NCBI GenBank assembly: GCA_049322755.1
Contig: JBMOQX010000073.1
Location: forward strand, 124,001 to 188,000
Direction: 5' to 3'
DNA length: 64,000 nucleotides
Source of the DNA: DATIUV01 sp049322755
GTDB taxonomy: Bacteria; Pseudomonadota; Gammaproteobacteria; Burkholderiales; UBA6910
The notes under the pieces are model-generated. The model was not told the DNA's origin and searched no databases. It worked only from the letters and a program-made list of their open reading frames with translations. Below, one piece after another: positions 1-8,352 of this stretch (positions within the stretch are counted from its first letter, which is position 1; every line of letters begins with the position of its first letter). A program made the translations under genes and the position numbers.

Positions 1-1725
1 GGCGCCTTCCTTCAGCAGCCGCGGCGGCAGGGTGTCGTCCTTGGCGCTCAGGCCGGCGCGCAGGTTGAACTCGCGCTCCAGGTTCCAGATGCGCTCGCCC
101 ATCTCGGTGAGGCTCTCCACCGTCCAGTCGCCTTCGCAGGCGGCGGCGATCTGGGGCTGGATGTCGTTCAGCGTCCAGGCGAAGGTGGTGAACAGGCACA
201 GGCCGCTGGAGTCCACCGCCGCGGTGGCGTCCTGGAAGGCCTTCAGCATTTCCGGCTTGCCCTCGGTCGCCCGCGGCTCGGTCTTCACCGGGATGCCCAG
301 CACCTCGGTGGACACCATGTAGCCCCGCAGGTGGCAGGCGCCGCGGTTGGACGTGGCGTAGGCGAGCCCCATGCCCTGCAGCGCGCGGCCGTCGTAGGCC
401 GGAAACTCCTGGCCCTTCACGCTCATCGACAGCTCCGGCTTGCCGTGCTTCTCGCACAGCCGCCTCGAGCCCAGCCCCAGCTCCTTGCCGAAGCCCTCGC
501 CGCGGGCGGTGAGCTCCGCCATCCTCGTCAGCGCTTCCGCCGAGCCGAACCTGAGCGGGATGCCGCCGGTGTCCTGGTCGGTGACGAGCCCCAGCTCGTA
601 GAGCTCCATCGCCGCGCCGACGGTGGCGCCGAACGAGATCGGGTCGAAGCCGTCCTCGTTGCAGATGAAGTTGGCGTAGGTGAGCGCCTCCAGGTCGGAA
701 ACCCCCGGTGCCGCGCCCAGCGCCCACGCCGCCTCGTACTCGAGGCCGCCGGAGGCGCCCCAGTACTCGGGCTTGTTCTTCACCGTGTAGTGGGTCTCGT
801 CGATCCGGGAAATGCGCCCGCAGGCGATGGTGCAGCCGAAGCACGCCTGGTTGGTCACCAGGTTCGCTCTTCCGTCGGTGGGCCGCTTCTCGTGCATCGC
901 CTCGCCGGAGATTTTCGAGGCGCCCTCGAACTGCACGTTGCGGTGGTTGCGCGTCGGCAGCGCGCCCACCTCGTTGATCACGTTCATCAGCACCTGGGTG
1001 CCGTAGGTGGGCAGGCCCTGGCCGGTGACCGGATGGTGGTGCAGCACCTCCTTGCCGGCCTTGACCGCCGCCATGAACGCCTTCGGGTCGCGCACGCCGC
1101 CGACGCCCCTGGTGCCGCGCACCGCGATCGCCTTGAGGTTCTTCGAGCCCATCACCGCACCCACGCCCGAGCGGCCCGCCGCCCGGTGCAGGTCGTTGAT
1201 GATGGCGGCGTAGAGCACGCCGTTCTCGCCGGCGCGGCCGATGCAGGAGACGCGGATCTGCGGGTCCTGGTGCCTGGCCTTGATCGCCGGCTCGGTGTCC
1301 CAGGTGGACTTGCCCCAGATGAAGTCGGCGGGCAGCAGCTCGGCCCTGTCGTTCTCGACGTAGAGGTAGACCGGCGCCTTGGCCCTGCCCTCGACGATGA
1401 TCATGTCCCAGCCCGCCATTTTCAGCTCGGCGCCGAAGAAGCCGCCGGAGTTGGAGCAGGCGATGGCGCCCGTCAGCGCGCCCTTGGTGATCACCGAGTA
1501 GCGGCCGCCGGTGGAGGCCATGGTGCCGGTGAGCGGGCCGGTGGCGAAGATCAGCTTGTTGTCGGGCGAGAGCGGATCCACCTTGGCGTCCACTTCCTCG
1601 ACGAAGTACTTGGTGGCGAGCCCGCGCTGGCCCAGGTACTGCTTCGCCCAGTCCATGTTGAGCGGCTCGGAAGCGCACGTGCCCCGGGTCAGGTTCACGC
1701 GCAGGAGCTTGCGTTGCCATGCCAT
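1..1725 (-). CDS. aorB: Tungsten aldehyde:ferredoxin oxidoreductase large subunit (AorB-like), cut by window edge
   Basis: The reverse strand encodes 575 residues from ATG at 1725 and runs off the left edge, so the C-terminus is missing. The start follows GAGGAGGA at a normal distance. The opening MAWQRKLLRVNLT and the motif CFGCTIAC (Cys295, 298, 302), with a late Cys510, match the tungstopterin aldehyde oxidoreductase family, where four cysteines bind one [4Fe-4S] cluster beside the bis-pterin tungsten site. The family oxidises aldehydes to acids and passes electrons to ferredoxin-type partners. The gene lies directly downstream of a 16-cysteine ferredoxin, the AorA-AorB order of Aromatoleum-type enzymes; an FAD subunit (AorC) would lie beyond the left edge. 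The substrate cannot be told from the sequence. A BamB-like or other AOR subfamily role is possible. Confidence 0.88.
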   Translation of the reverse strand, partial: MAWQRKLLRVNLTRGTCASEPLNMDWAKQYLGQRGLATKYFVEEVDAKVDPLSPDNKLIFATGPLTGTMASTGGRYSVITKGALTGAIACSNSGGFFGAELKMAGWDMIIVEGRAKAPVYLYVENDRAELLPADFIWGKSTWDTEPAIKARHQDPQIRVSCIGRAGENGVLYAAIINDLHRAAGRSGVGAVMGSKNLKAIAVRGTRGVGGVRDPKAFMAAVKAGKEVLHHHPVTGQGLPTYGTQVLMNVINEVGALPTRNHRNVQFEGASKISGEAMHEKRPTDGRANLVTNQACFGCTIACGRISRIDETHYTVKNKPEYWGASGGLEYEAAWALGAAPGVSDLEALTYANFICNEDGFDPISFGATVGAAMELYELGLVTDQDTGGIPLRFGSAEALTRMAELTARGEGFGKELGLGSRRLCEKHGKPELSMSVKGQEFPAYDGRALQGMGLAYATSNRGACHLRGYMVSTEVLGIPVKTEPRATEGKPEMLKAFQDATAAVDSSGLCLFTTFAWTLNDIQPQIAAACEGDWTVESLTEMGERIWNLEREFNLRAGLSAKDDTLPPRLLKEGA

Positions 1726-1743
1726 GATCGTGTCCTCCTCGTC

Positions 1744-2223
1744 TCAGGCGCTCGCGCGCGGCGCGGTGTCGGTCCTGCCGGCCCACGCGCGCATGCGGTC
1801 GAGCCCGGTCCAGTTGGCGTCGATGTAGGTGATGGCGCCGGTGGGGCAGGCCTCGGCACACGCCGGATTGCCGCCGCACAGGTCGCACTTGATCACCTTG
1901 CCGGTGTCCACGTTGTAATTGACGGTGCCGAACGGGCAGGCGATGGTGCAGACCTTGCAGCCGACGCACACCGCGTCCAGGATGACCTTGGCGCCGGTGG
2001 CCGCGTCCACTTTGATCGCCTCCACCGGGCAGGCGTGCAGGCACCAGGCCTCGGCGCACTGGGTGCAGGTGTACGGCACCTTGCGACCGTCGTGGTGAAA
2101 GTCGAACACCTTGATCCGCGACTTGGCCACGTTGAAGACGCCCTCGTTCTCGAGGGAGCAGGCCATTTCGCACTGCAGGCAGCCCGTGCACTTGTCGGGC
2201 TGGATGTGCAACGCTTTCAGCAT
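1744..2223 (-). CDS. aorA: Four-cluster ferredoxin subunit of aldehyde oxidoreductase (AorA-like)
   Basis: This 159-residue protein has sixteen cysteines in four groups (12-22, 53-65, 86-96, 113-126), enough for four [4Fe-4S] clusters, in the HycB/DMSO-reductase-chain-B fold. It probably carries electrons between the tungsten subunit encoded just downstream and an FAD subunit or other carrier. The ATG at 2223 follows GAGGAGG. Only 18 bases separate it from the AOR gene, so the two are almost certainly one transcript. No signal peptide is seen, so it should be cytoplasmic. The AorA name rests on the pairing; generic 'ferredoxin subunit' is the safe call. Confidence 0.85.
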   Translation of the reverse strand: MLKALHIQPDKCTGCLQCEMACSLENEGVFNVAKSRIKVFDFHHDGRKVPYTCTQCAEAWCLHACPVEAIKVDAATGAKVILDAVCVGCKVCTIACPFGTVNYNVDTGKVIKCDLCGGNPACAEACPTGAITYIDANWTGLDRMRAWAGRTDTAPRASA

Positions 2224-2332
2224 GGGACGAACCTCCTCGGATGTTTCTTTTTGGCTGGTGAATCGCGGATCCCGGCGGGCTGCCGGGAGGATTCGGACGG
2301 TGCGGGCGCGCGCCCGCTTTCCGGATAGGAGA

Positions 2333-2361
2333 TTTATAGCATATCCGCGCCCGGCGTCGAA
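2333..2361 (-). promoter_or_regulatory. Possible sigma-70 promoter for aorAB
   Basis: On the reverse strand TTCGAC (2361-2356) and TATAAA (2338-2333) are separated by 17 bases, about 110 bases before aorA. The -10 is good and the -35 is weak. A perfect 16-base palindrome, GCGGGCGCGCGCCCGC (2302-2317), lies inside the predicted leader and could be a regulator site or hairpin. Confidence 0.3.
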
Positions 2362-2373
2362 CGGGGATTGGCG

Positions 2374-4230
2374 ATGCTGGACCTGCTGATCGTGCTGGCC
2401 TTCGCCGCCTGGGCGGTGGCATCCGGATTGCGCGCGCGCGGGCAGGCGTCGCGCAGCCTCGAGGAGTATTTCCTTGCCGGCCGCTCGCTGCCGGGGTGGA
2501 AGGCCGGCCTGTCGATGGCGGCGACGCAGGCCGCCGCCGACACGCCGCTGCTGGTGACCGGTCTGGTGGCCGCCGGCGGAGTGTTCCTGCTGTGGCGGCT
2601 CTGGATCTACGGCCTCGCGTTCCTGCTGATGGGTTTCGTGCTGGCGGCGCTGTGGCGCCGCGCCGGCGTGCTGACCGACGCCGAGCTGGCCGAGATCCGC
2701 TACAGCGGGAAGGGCGCGCTGCCGCTGCGCGTCGCCAAGGCGCTCTATTACGGCACGCTCCTCAACTGTGTCGTGCTGGCGATGGTGCTGGTGGCCGCGA
2801 TGCGCATCTGCGAGGTGTTCCTGCCGTGGCACGCGTGGCTGCCGCCTGCCGCTTTCGATCCGGTGGAAGCGTTCGTCGCCTGGGCGGGGCTCGACTTCGC
2901 TCAGGGCCTGGCGCCGTTGCCCCCGGCGGCGGCCACCGCCAATAACGTCATCAGCGTGATGGTCATTGTCGCCTTCACCGCGCTCTATTCCACCACCGGC
3001 GGCCTGCGCGCGGTCGTGAACACCGACATCGGCCAGTGGGCGCTCATCATGATCGCCACCGCCGCCTATGCCTGGCTGGCGGTGGACGCGAGCGGGGGAT
3101 TGAGCGCCGCGGTGGAACGCATCGCCGACGCGCTCGGCGAGCCGCGCGCCGAAGCGCAGCTTTCCCTGCTGCCCGGCGGCGAGGGCGTGCTCGGGGCGAT
3201 GCTCACCATCGTCGCGCTGCAGTGGCTGTATCAGATGAACAGCGACGGCACCGGCTACCTGGCGCAGCGTTCGATGGCGTGCCGCTCGGACCGCGACGCC
3301 CGCATCGCCGCGCTCGTTTTCGTCTGGGCGCAGATCGTGCTGCGCAGCCTGCTGTGGCTGGCGATCGCGGTGGGCCTGCTGGCGCTGGACCCGCTGGCGG
3401 ACGCGAGCTTGGCGGAGCGGGAGGCGATGTTCGTCACCGGGATCGACGCGCTGCTGCCCGCCGGCCTGCGCGGCCTGATGCTGGTGGGCCTCCTGGCGGC
3501 GCTCGCCTCCACCGTCGACACCCACCTCAACTGGGGCGCCTCCTACTGGACCAACGACATCTACCTGCGGCTGGTGTCGCGCGCGTGGCTGAAGCGCGAG
3601 CCGCGCAGCCGCGAGCTGGTCTGGGTCGCGCGCGCTTCCAACCTGCTGATCCTCGGCGTCGCGCTGGCGATCATGTCGCGCCTCGGGTCGATCCGGGAGG
3701 CGTGGGAGATGTCGCTGCTGTTCGGCGCCGGCACCGGGGTCGTGCTGGTGGCGCGCTGGCTGTGGGAGCGGGTCAACGTGTGGGCGGAGTTCGCGGCGAT
3801 GGCGGCGGGCCTCGCGGCGGCGCCGCTGCTGCTGGCCTTCACGGACCAGGAGTGGCTGCGGCTGGCGGTGATGGCGGCGGTGTCGACGGCGGCAGTGGTG
3901 GCCACGGCGCTGCTCGCGCCGCGCACCGACGCTGCCGTGCTGGACGCGTTCTACCGCCGTGTGCGGCCGCCCGGCTTCTGGCGGGAGACGGCGCTGCGCG
4001 TGGGGGACTCCCCCGCCGCCGCCCGCGGACGTCTGCGCGAAGGTCTCGCCGCCACGCTGCTCGCCGCGCTCACCGTCTATCTGGTGCTGGGCGGGGCAGT
4101 GGATCTCATGCTGCGCCTGCCGGGCGAGGCAGCGTGGCCGGCGTGGACGGCGATCGCAGCGGGCCTGCTGGCGACGCCGCTCTGGTGGCGCGCCGCCTTC
4201 GGCGCTTCCATCGCACCCGCCATGGGGTGA
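2374..4230 (+). CDS. Sodium:solute symporter (SSS family)
   Basis: A hydrophobic protein of 618 residues with roughly 13 or more membrane segments. It fits the sodium:solute symporter family: an early GRSLPGWKAGLSM stretch, the central TALYSTTGGLRAVVNTD segment (typical of SSS helices 5-6), and a later STVDTHLNWGASYWTND segment. It would import a small solute with sodium; the substrate cannot be read. ATG 2374 is chosen because GGGGA lies about six bases upstream; a TTG at 2368 is in frame but too close to that site. It is divergent from aorAB, and a shared role, such as uptake of an organic acid, is only an inference. Confidence 0.8.
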   Translation: MLDLLIVLAFAAWAVASGLRARGQASRSLEEYFLAGRSLPGWKAGLSMAATQAAADTPLLVTGLVAAGGVFLLWRLWIYGLAFLLMGFVLAALWRRAGVLTDAELAEIRYSGKGALPLRVAKALYYGTLLNCVVLAMVLVAAMRICEVFLPWHAWLPPAAFDPVEAFVAWAGLDFAQGLAPLPPAAATANNVISVMVIVAFTALYSTTGGLRAVVNTDIGQWALIMIATAAYAWLAVDASGGLSAAVERIADALGEPRAEAQLSLLPGGEGVLGAMLTIVALQWLYQMNSDGTGYLAQRSMACRSDRDARIAALVFVWAQIVLRSLLWLAIAVGLLALDPLADASLAEREAMFVTGIDALLPAGLRGLMLVGLLAALASTVDTHLNWGASYWTNDIYLRLVSRAWLKREPRSRELVWVARASNLLILGVALAIMSRLGSIREAWEMSLLFGAGTGVVLVARWLWERVNVWAEFAAMAAGLAAAPLLLAFTDQEWLRLAVMAAVSTAAVVATALLAPRTDAAVLDAFYRRVRPPGFWRETALRVGDSPAAARGRLREGLAATLLAALTVYLVLGGAVDLMLRLPGEAAWPAWTAIAAGLLATPLWWRAAFGASIAPAMG

Positions 4231-4273
4231 GGAGGCGGACAGCATGGCTTCCGCGTGCATTCGCCGTCATCGG

Positions 4274-5467
4274 TCAAACGACGCCTTCGCGCCGCAGCCG
4301 CGCGATGCCGGAGTCGTCGTAGCCGGCCTGGCGCAGGATCTCGTCGGTGTGTTCGCCGGGTGCGGGCGCCGGCCGCTCGCATTCGAATGGCATGCCGGAG
4401 AGCTTGAACGGGGGCGCGAGGTCCACGCCGCCGCAGCCATCGTCGCGGAACACGCCGCGCATGGAAAGCTGCGGATCGCGCATCGCTTCCTCCAGCGTCC
4501 GCACCGGCGTCACGCAGCAGTCGTGGCCGGCAAACACTTCGATCCATTCCGCCTGCGTGCGCGAGGCGAAAATCCGCGCCAGCTCGTCCTTGACCGCCGC
4601 GCTCTCCTGTGCGCTCGCCGGCGCCTGGCGCGGCTTGAGGTCCGGGCGCGCCAGCGCGTCGCACATCGCGTCCCAGAACTTCGGCTCCATCGCGCCCACC
4701 GCCATGTAGCGCCCGTCGGCGGTGCGGTAGGTGTTGTAGTAGGGCATCGCGCCGGTGATGACGTCCTCGCCGCGCGGCCGGGTGTGGCCGTGCAGCCGGT
4801 GGGCGATCATCGGGAACACCAGGTGCGCCGCCACCGCGTCGGTCATGGCGACGTCCACCAGCCGGCCCCGGCCGGTGGCGCGAGCGTCGAGCAGCGCCGC
4901 CAGGATGCCGATCGCCGCCGGCAGCGAGCCGCCCAGCAGATCGGCGATCTGGATGTTGGCGATTGCCGGCGGCCCGCCGGCGTTGCCGATCTGATCCAGC
5001 GCGCCCGCGTAGCCGAGGTAGTTGATGTCGTGCCCGGCGCGGTCGCGGTAGGGGCCGTCCTGGCCGAAGCCGGTGATGGCACAGTAGACCAGGCGCGGGT
5101 TCGACGCGGCCAGAACCTCGTAACCGACGCCCAGGCGGGCCATCACGCCGGGGCGGAAACTTTCGACGAGCACATCGGCGTCCCGGGCCAGCCGCAGCAG
5201 CACGTCCCGTCCCGCAGGCTGCTTGAGGTCCAGCCGCATTGCGCGCTTGTTGCGGTTGAGCAGCTCGAAGAACGGCGACGTCTCGCCCTCGGCCACGCCG
5301 AAGCCGCGCGCGTAGTCGCCGGCGCCGGTGTCCTCGATCTTCACCACGTCGGCGCCCAGGTCGGCCAGGTACAGCGTGCACATCGGCCCCGGCAGCAGGC
5401 GGGTGAGATCCAGCACGCGCACGCCGGCGAGCGGTTTGGGACGGTTCGATCGGGTGGATGATGTCAT
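4274..5467 (-). CDS. CaiB/BaiF-family protein, alpha-methylacyl-CoA racemase-like
   Basis: A 397-residue class III CoA-transferase fold protein. The N-terminal LAGVRVLDLTRLLPGP, LADLGADVVKIED and VLVESFRPGVMARLG blocks are standard for CaiB/BaiF proteins. The segment GHDINYLGYAGAL matches the alpha-methylacyl-CoA racemase branch, where this His and a nearby Asp form the catalytic pair, so racemisation of 2-methyl-branched acyl-CoA is the better guess than CoA transfer. It converges on the symporter gene with a 43-base gap. It is probably monocistronic, since a hairpin repeat separates it from the next gene upstream. Confidence 0.8.
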   Translation of the reverse strand: MTSSTRSNRPKPLAGVRVLDLTRLLPGPMCTLYLADLGADVVKIEDTGAGDYARGFGVAEGETSPFFELLNRNKRAMRLDLKQPAGRDVLLRLARDADVLVESFRPGVMARLGVGYEVLAASNPRLVYCAITGFGQDGPYRDRAGHDINYLGYAGALDQIGNAGGPPAIANIQIADLLGGSLPAAIGILAALLDARATGRGRLVDVAMTDAVAAHLVFPMIAHRLHGHTRPRGEDVITGAMPYYNTYRTADGRYMAVGAMEPKFWDAMCDALARPDLKPRQAPASAQESAAVKDELARIFASRTQAEWIEVFAGHDCCVTPVRTLEEAMRDPQLSMRGVFRDDGCGGVDLAPPFKLSGMPFECERPAPAPGEHTDEILRQAGYDDSGIARLRREGVV

Positions 5468-5477
5468 GGGGGTGTGT

Positions 5478-5627
5478 TCACCGCAGAGGCGCCGAGGCGC
5501 AGAGAAGTTCTAGGCAATGGAACCGCCAAGGACGCGAAGGACGCGAAGGAGATCCAATTGATGATCAGTTTTTGCCTCCTTTGCGTCCTTCGCGGTAATA
5601 AGATTTTCTCGGCGCCTCCGCGATGAA
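5478..5627. repeat. Nested inverted repeat, copy 1
   Basis: Two nested hairpin arm pairs are visible. The outer arms are CCGCAGAGGCGCCGAG (from 5481) and its near complement ending at about 5627. The inner arms read ACCGCCAAGGACGCGAAGG (from 5522) and TCCTTTGCGTCCTTCGCGGT (about 5578-5597). The same vocabulary (GCAGAGG, AAGGACGC) recurs at 24591, 25817 and 30323. It is non-coding and probably a non-autonomous dispersed repeat. Confidence 0.8.
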
Positions 5628-5636
5628 GACGACCCT

Positions 5637-6026
5637 TCACCCCAGCGCAGCCAGCGGATTGGCATTCTTGGTGAACGCCACCAGCACGATGTAGGCGAAC
5701 ACCGCCTGGCCGGCGATCCACGCGCCGATGCGCACGCCGCGGGTTCGGCCGCGTTTGATCGCCACCGACCCGATGACGATGTACAGGATCAGCGCCACCA
5801 CTTTCGCCGTCAGCCAGCCGGCGACGAACGGGTATTGCGAGATCATCACCGCCAGCGAAACGCCGGCCAGCAGCAGCACCGTGTCGTTGACGTGGGGCAG
5901 CACCCGGACCCACTTCCGCTGCAGCAGCGGCGAGCCGCGCATCATCCAGACGCCGCGTACGAAGAACAGCGCGTAGCTGATCAGCACCGTGGTGACGTGG
6001 AGGTGCTTTAGCGTCGTGAAAGTCAC
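5637..6026 (-). CDS. SirB-like inner-membrane protein (paralogue 1)
   Basis: 129 residues with four predicted membrane helices. It opens MTFTTLKHLHVTTVLIS and has the motifs FFVRGVWMMRGSPLL and MISQYPFVAGWLTAK, as in the SirB family of small membrane proteins of unknown biochemical role. It is clearly paralogous to the 129-residue gene at 10120-10509. The stop lies just beyond the nested repeat copy. Regulatory roles claimed for SirB in Salmonella should not be transferred. Confidence 0.7.
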   Translation of the reverse strand: MTFTTLKHLHVTTVLISYALFFVRGVWMMRGSPLLQRKWVRVLPHVNDTVLLLAGVSLAVMISQYPFVAGWLTAKVVALILYIVIGSVAIKRGRTRGVRIGAWIAGQAVFAYIVLVAFTKNANPLAALG

Positions 6027-6251
6027 GGGAGTTGGCGAAAAGCGATCGCCGTCCTCTGGCTTGGCGTACCGAGGGCACGCTTGGCTTGGATTAGCGAATC
6101 GGCCGGCGGTAGGAGAGTAATGGTCTCTCGCGAGTCCCTGATTGCGAGGAGACCGAGCGTGTCACTAAAGGGAGACAGTCGCGTCGTAGACGGGTGTGAT
6201 GGACACAGCGAGACCTGGCCACTCATTCGAAGAGAGTGAACGATCTTGGCG

Positions 6252-7220
6252 TCACTGCTCAATGCCATCAAACCGAAACCTGCTTGCGTCCAGATACTCA
6301 GCTACCGTATCGAACGCAATCCATCCCCGATACATGCGCTCAGCGACCGCGCCCAATGTGTTCGAGCCGGCGAACGGGTCAAGAACCACGTCGTACGGTT
6401 CCGTCAAGAACTTGATGAAGAACTCAGGAAGTTGTGCGGGGAATCGAGCCGGATGAATCTTTAAGCCAGCCTCCTTGCAGCGCTTAGTATAGGTGTCGTT
6501 AGCTGCGTTATTGCCAACCTTCATAAGCGCATCTGCAATAGGCTCTTCCACGACGTTTGGAGGAATAGAACCACCGGAATGGATCTTGTCAAAGGAGTTC
6601 TTGATGTTATGGCCCGAGGGTCGAACCGTAGCTTTGACGCCGCGCTGGTTGAGGCGATGCATGTCCGGGCTATACGGCTTCAGGACGCTACGGTTGTCAG
6701 CTTTCGGCCACGGGGTTTTCGAAAACCACCAAACGTACTCGACCGAATCCTTGATCCGAACACGACGGACGGTTACCCACTCTGCGGGCATCGGCATTTT
6801 CGCAGGGTTGTACCAAAAGCACTCCTGAGCAAGGTTAAAGCCTATGTTTTCGACCAGCGCAATTAGCAACTTAAAATGGTAAATTGATCGGGTGGGGACC
6901 TTAGGGTTATAACTGCCACCAATGTTCAAGACGAAGCTACCGTCGTCCCTAAGGATTCGAAATATCTCTCTTGCGAAACTGAGAAACCATTCAACGTAAT
7001 CCGACTTGTCGACGTTCCCGTACTCTTTCTTGAAGTGAAGGGCGTAGGGAGGTGAAGTAAATACGAGATTGATTGAGCCGTCGGGTATACGCTTCATGCC
7101 GGCAAGCGAATCCCCTAAGTACGCGGCGCCAAGGGGTGTTCGATAATAGGGATGCATCTCCGCAACGATTGAGGCTGGATGTGCTGTCTCCGTAAGCGCC
7201 AAACCCGTTTGATTAGCCAT
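6252..7220 (-). CDS. Site-specific DNA methyltransferase, M.PvuII-like (beta class)
   Basis: 322 residues. Motif IV (TSPPY, 55-59) precedes the AdoMet-binding motif I (DPFAGSNT, about 281-288), which is the beta-class order. Several stretches (KKEYGN, SFAREIFRILRDDGSFV, RPSGHNI, HPARFPAQLPEFFI) closely resemble M.PvuII as remembered, suggesting N4-cytosine methylation. It should protect the host from the endonuclease encoded divergently at 7519. The gene is visibly richer in A/T than its surroundings, which fits horizontal transfer. The recognition site cannot be inferred safely, because the partner nuclease does not resemble PvuII. Confidence 0.88.
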   Translation of the reverse strand: MANQTGLALTETAHPASIVAEMHPYYRTPLGAAYLGDSLAGMKRIPDGSINLVFTSPPYALHFKKEYGNVDKSDYVEWFLSFAREIFRILRDDGSFVLNIGGSYNPKVPTRSIYHFKLLIALVENIGFNLAQECFWYNPAKMPMPAEWVTVRRVRIKDSVEYVWWFSKTPWPKADNRSVLKPYSPDMHRLNQRGVKATVRPSGHNIKNSFDKIHSGGSIPPNVVEEPIADALMKVGNNAANDTYTKRCKEAGLKIHPARFPAQLPEFFIKFLTEPYDVVLDPFAGSNTLGAVAERMYRGWIAFDTVAEYLDASRFRFDGIEQ

Positions 7221-7277
7221 TTTGCACCTGTGAGCCTTTTCACTCTCGAAGCGGTACGAATTGGTGAAGGCTACATA

Positions 7278-7302
7278 AATAGGTTGACAATGTCAACCTA
7301 TT
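7278..7302. promoter_or_regulatory. Perfect 12-bp inverted repeat operator in the R-M control region
   Basis: AATAGGTTGACA and TGTCAACCTATT flank a single central A, giving a 25-base perfect dyad between the divergent methyltransferase and HTH genes. Each arm contains TTGACA on one strand, so a protein bound here would block -35 elements in both directions. A TATTAT box at 7299-7304 sits only a few bases before the HTH start, which fits a leaderless transcript. Confidence 0.65.
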
Positions 7303-7309
7303 ATTGGGA

Positions 7310-7522
7310 ATGAAGAAACCAATTCCTCCGAGAACGGACGACTGGATATCTCAAGCGCAGGCCGCGCGCATTCGAGGGGTATCAAGACAGGCCATTTCCA
7401 AGCTCGTCAATCAGGGGCGCCTTAGAACCCTTGTGATCGGTGGCCATGTGTTTGTAAGTCGATCCGACGTAGTCGCGTTCCTGCCTCGCACCCCCGGCAG
7501 ACCTCCCAAGCTTCCGCAATGA
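7310..7522 (+). CDS. Small helix-turn-helix regulator of the restriction-modification island
   Basis: About 70 residues. The core WISQAQAARIRGVSRQAISK, followed by LVNQGRLRTLVIGGHVFVSRSDV, looks like an excisionase/MerR-type winged helix (DNA-binding helix plus beta-wing). It lies next to a perfect dyad and is translationally coupled to the endonuclease (ATGA overlap at 7519-7522), so it probably acts as the controller protein of this R-M system, though it is not a classical Xre-type C protein. ATG 7310 is taken; a TTG at 7304 is also in frame. No ribosome site is visible, consistent with leaderless translation. Confidence 0.65.
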   Translation: MKKPIPPRTDDWISQAQAARIRGVSRQAISKLVNQGRLRTLVIGGHVFVSRSDVVAFLPRTPGRPPKLPQ

Positions 7523-8145
7523 GCGACGAAAAGGTAGAGCAGATCTGGCGGTTACTTGCGGAGTGTACTCTCGAGGTCAGGAGAGCGGTTTTTGCACGGC
7601 TTCGCGATGAGTTTCCCCTTCATCCATTGGAAAGTCAGCTGAATACTACCGCGGAGATGATTCTTGAGGCGATCGCGCGTTCGGGGGACCTGACCCTCAG
7701 AGGAGTCCGCGGGGTCATCGCCGAAGCTGCCTTCATTGAGTACGTGGTTCGGCCGGCTGAGGCAGCAGGTTGGCGAGACGTCACCGAATCTGGCGATTTT
7801 CCGTATGATTTCAAGTTGGAGGACGCAGGCGGGCCAGTGCGGATTCAGGTCAAGATGCAGCGTCTTGAACGCGGGGCACCAAAGCTTTGGAAGAAGGGGC
7901 ACGGATTCCCGGAGGGGCCAGTTTACGTCGTCGAAACCCAAAGAACTCGTGGAGGAAGGAACCCCGACGGAACGGCGACTCGCCCTTACCGCTTCGGCGA
8001 ATTTGATGTACTTGCGGTTTCCCTGCATCCTTCAACCAACGACTGGTCCGCCTTTCGGTACACGGTAGCGGACTGGCTTGTTCCCCGTTTGGGGGGCCGA
8101 GAATCTCATAAGCGTCCTGCAACCAGTTTCCGCGCATCCCTGTGA
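7519..8145 (+). CDS. Type II restriction endonuclease, PD-(D/E)xK type
   Basis: 208 residues. The catalytic core appears as FPYDF (Asp97) followed by RIQVKMQ (Gln110-Val-Lys112), a D...QxK variant of the PD-(D/E)xK nuclease motif, with an upstream acidic helix at EAAFIEYV. It overlaps the HTH gene by four bases and faces away from the methyltransferase, which is why restriction is the likely role. It shows no recognisable similarity to R.PvuII, so specificity is open. Base composition is lower in G/C than the flanking genes. A role as a solitary or damaged nuclease is less likely, since the frame is intact. Confidence 0.7.
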   Translation: MSDEKVEQIWRLLAECTLEVRRAVFARLRDEFPLHPLESQLNTTAEMILEAIARSGDLTLRGVRGVIAEAAFIEYVVRPAEAAGWRDVTESGDFPYDFKLEDAGGPVRIQVKMQRLERGAPKLWKKGHGFPEGPVYVVETQRTRGGRNPDGTATRPYRFGEFDVLAVSLHPSTNDWSAFRYTVADWLVPRLGGRESHKRPATSFRASL

Positions 8146-8352
8146 GTTGTGGACCGACAGTTACTCGAGGGTCGTGGAGTGGCTAAGGTCGGGCCATAAA
8201 CGCAGGCTCCCCGCATAAGTTATTGACCGCGGGCGAGTTAATGACAGCGGATCTCGGGAAGCTACTGAAAGCTTCCTGCAAGAGCCAGACCTAATCGGAT
8301 AGTCTCGGGTTTCGGCGCCACGAATTGGATTGGCACGCAGCAAGGAGGCGGT

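Noticed and set aside
331..2328. Long forward open frame opposite aorB/aorA (665 codons)
   Set aside because: Its translation is Arg/His/Ala/Gly-rich without any motif, and the reverse strand carries clear AOR and ferredoxin motifs. It is a high-GC antisense artefact.
6027..6251. Small reverse open frame (82 codons) between SirB paralogue 1 and the methyltransferase
   Set aside because: No ribosome site, no motif and atypical composition; the interval shows nothing else recognisable.
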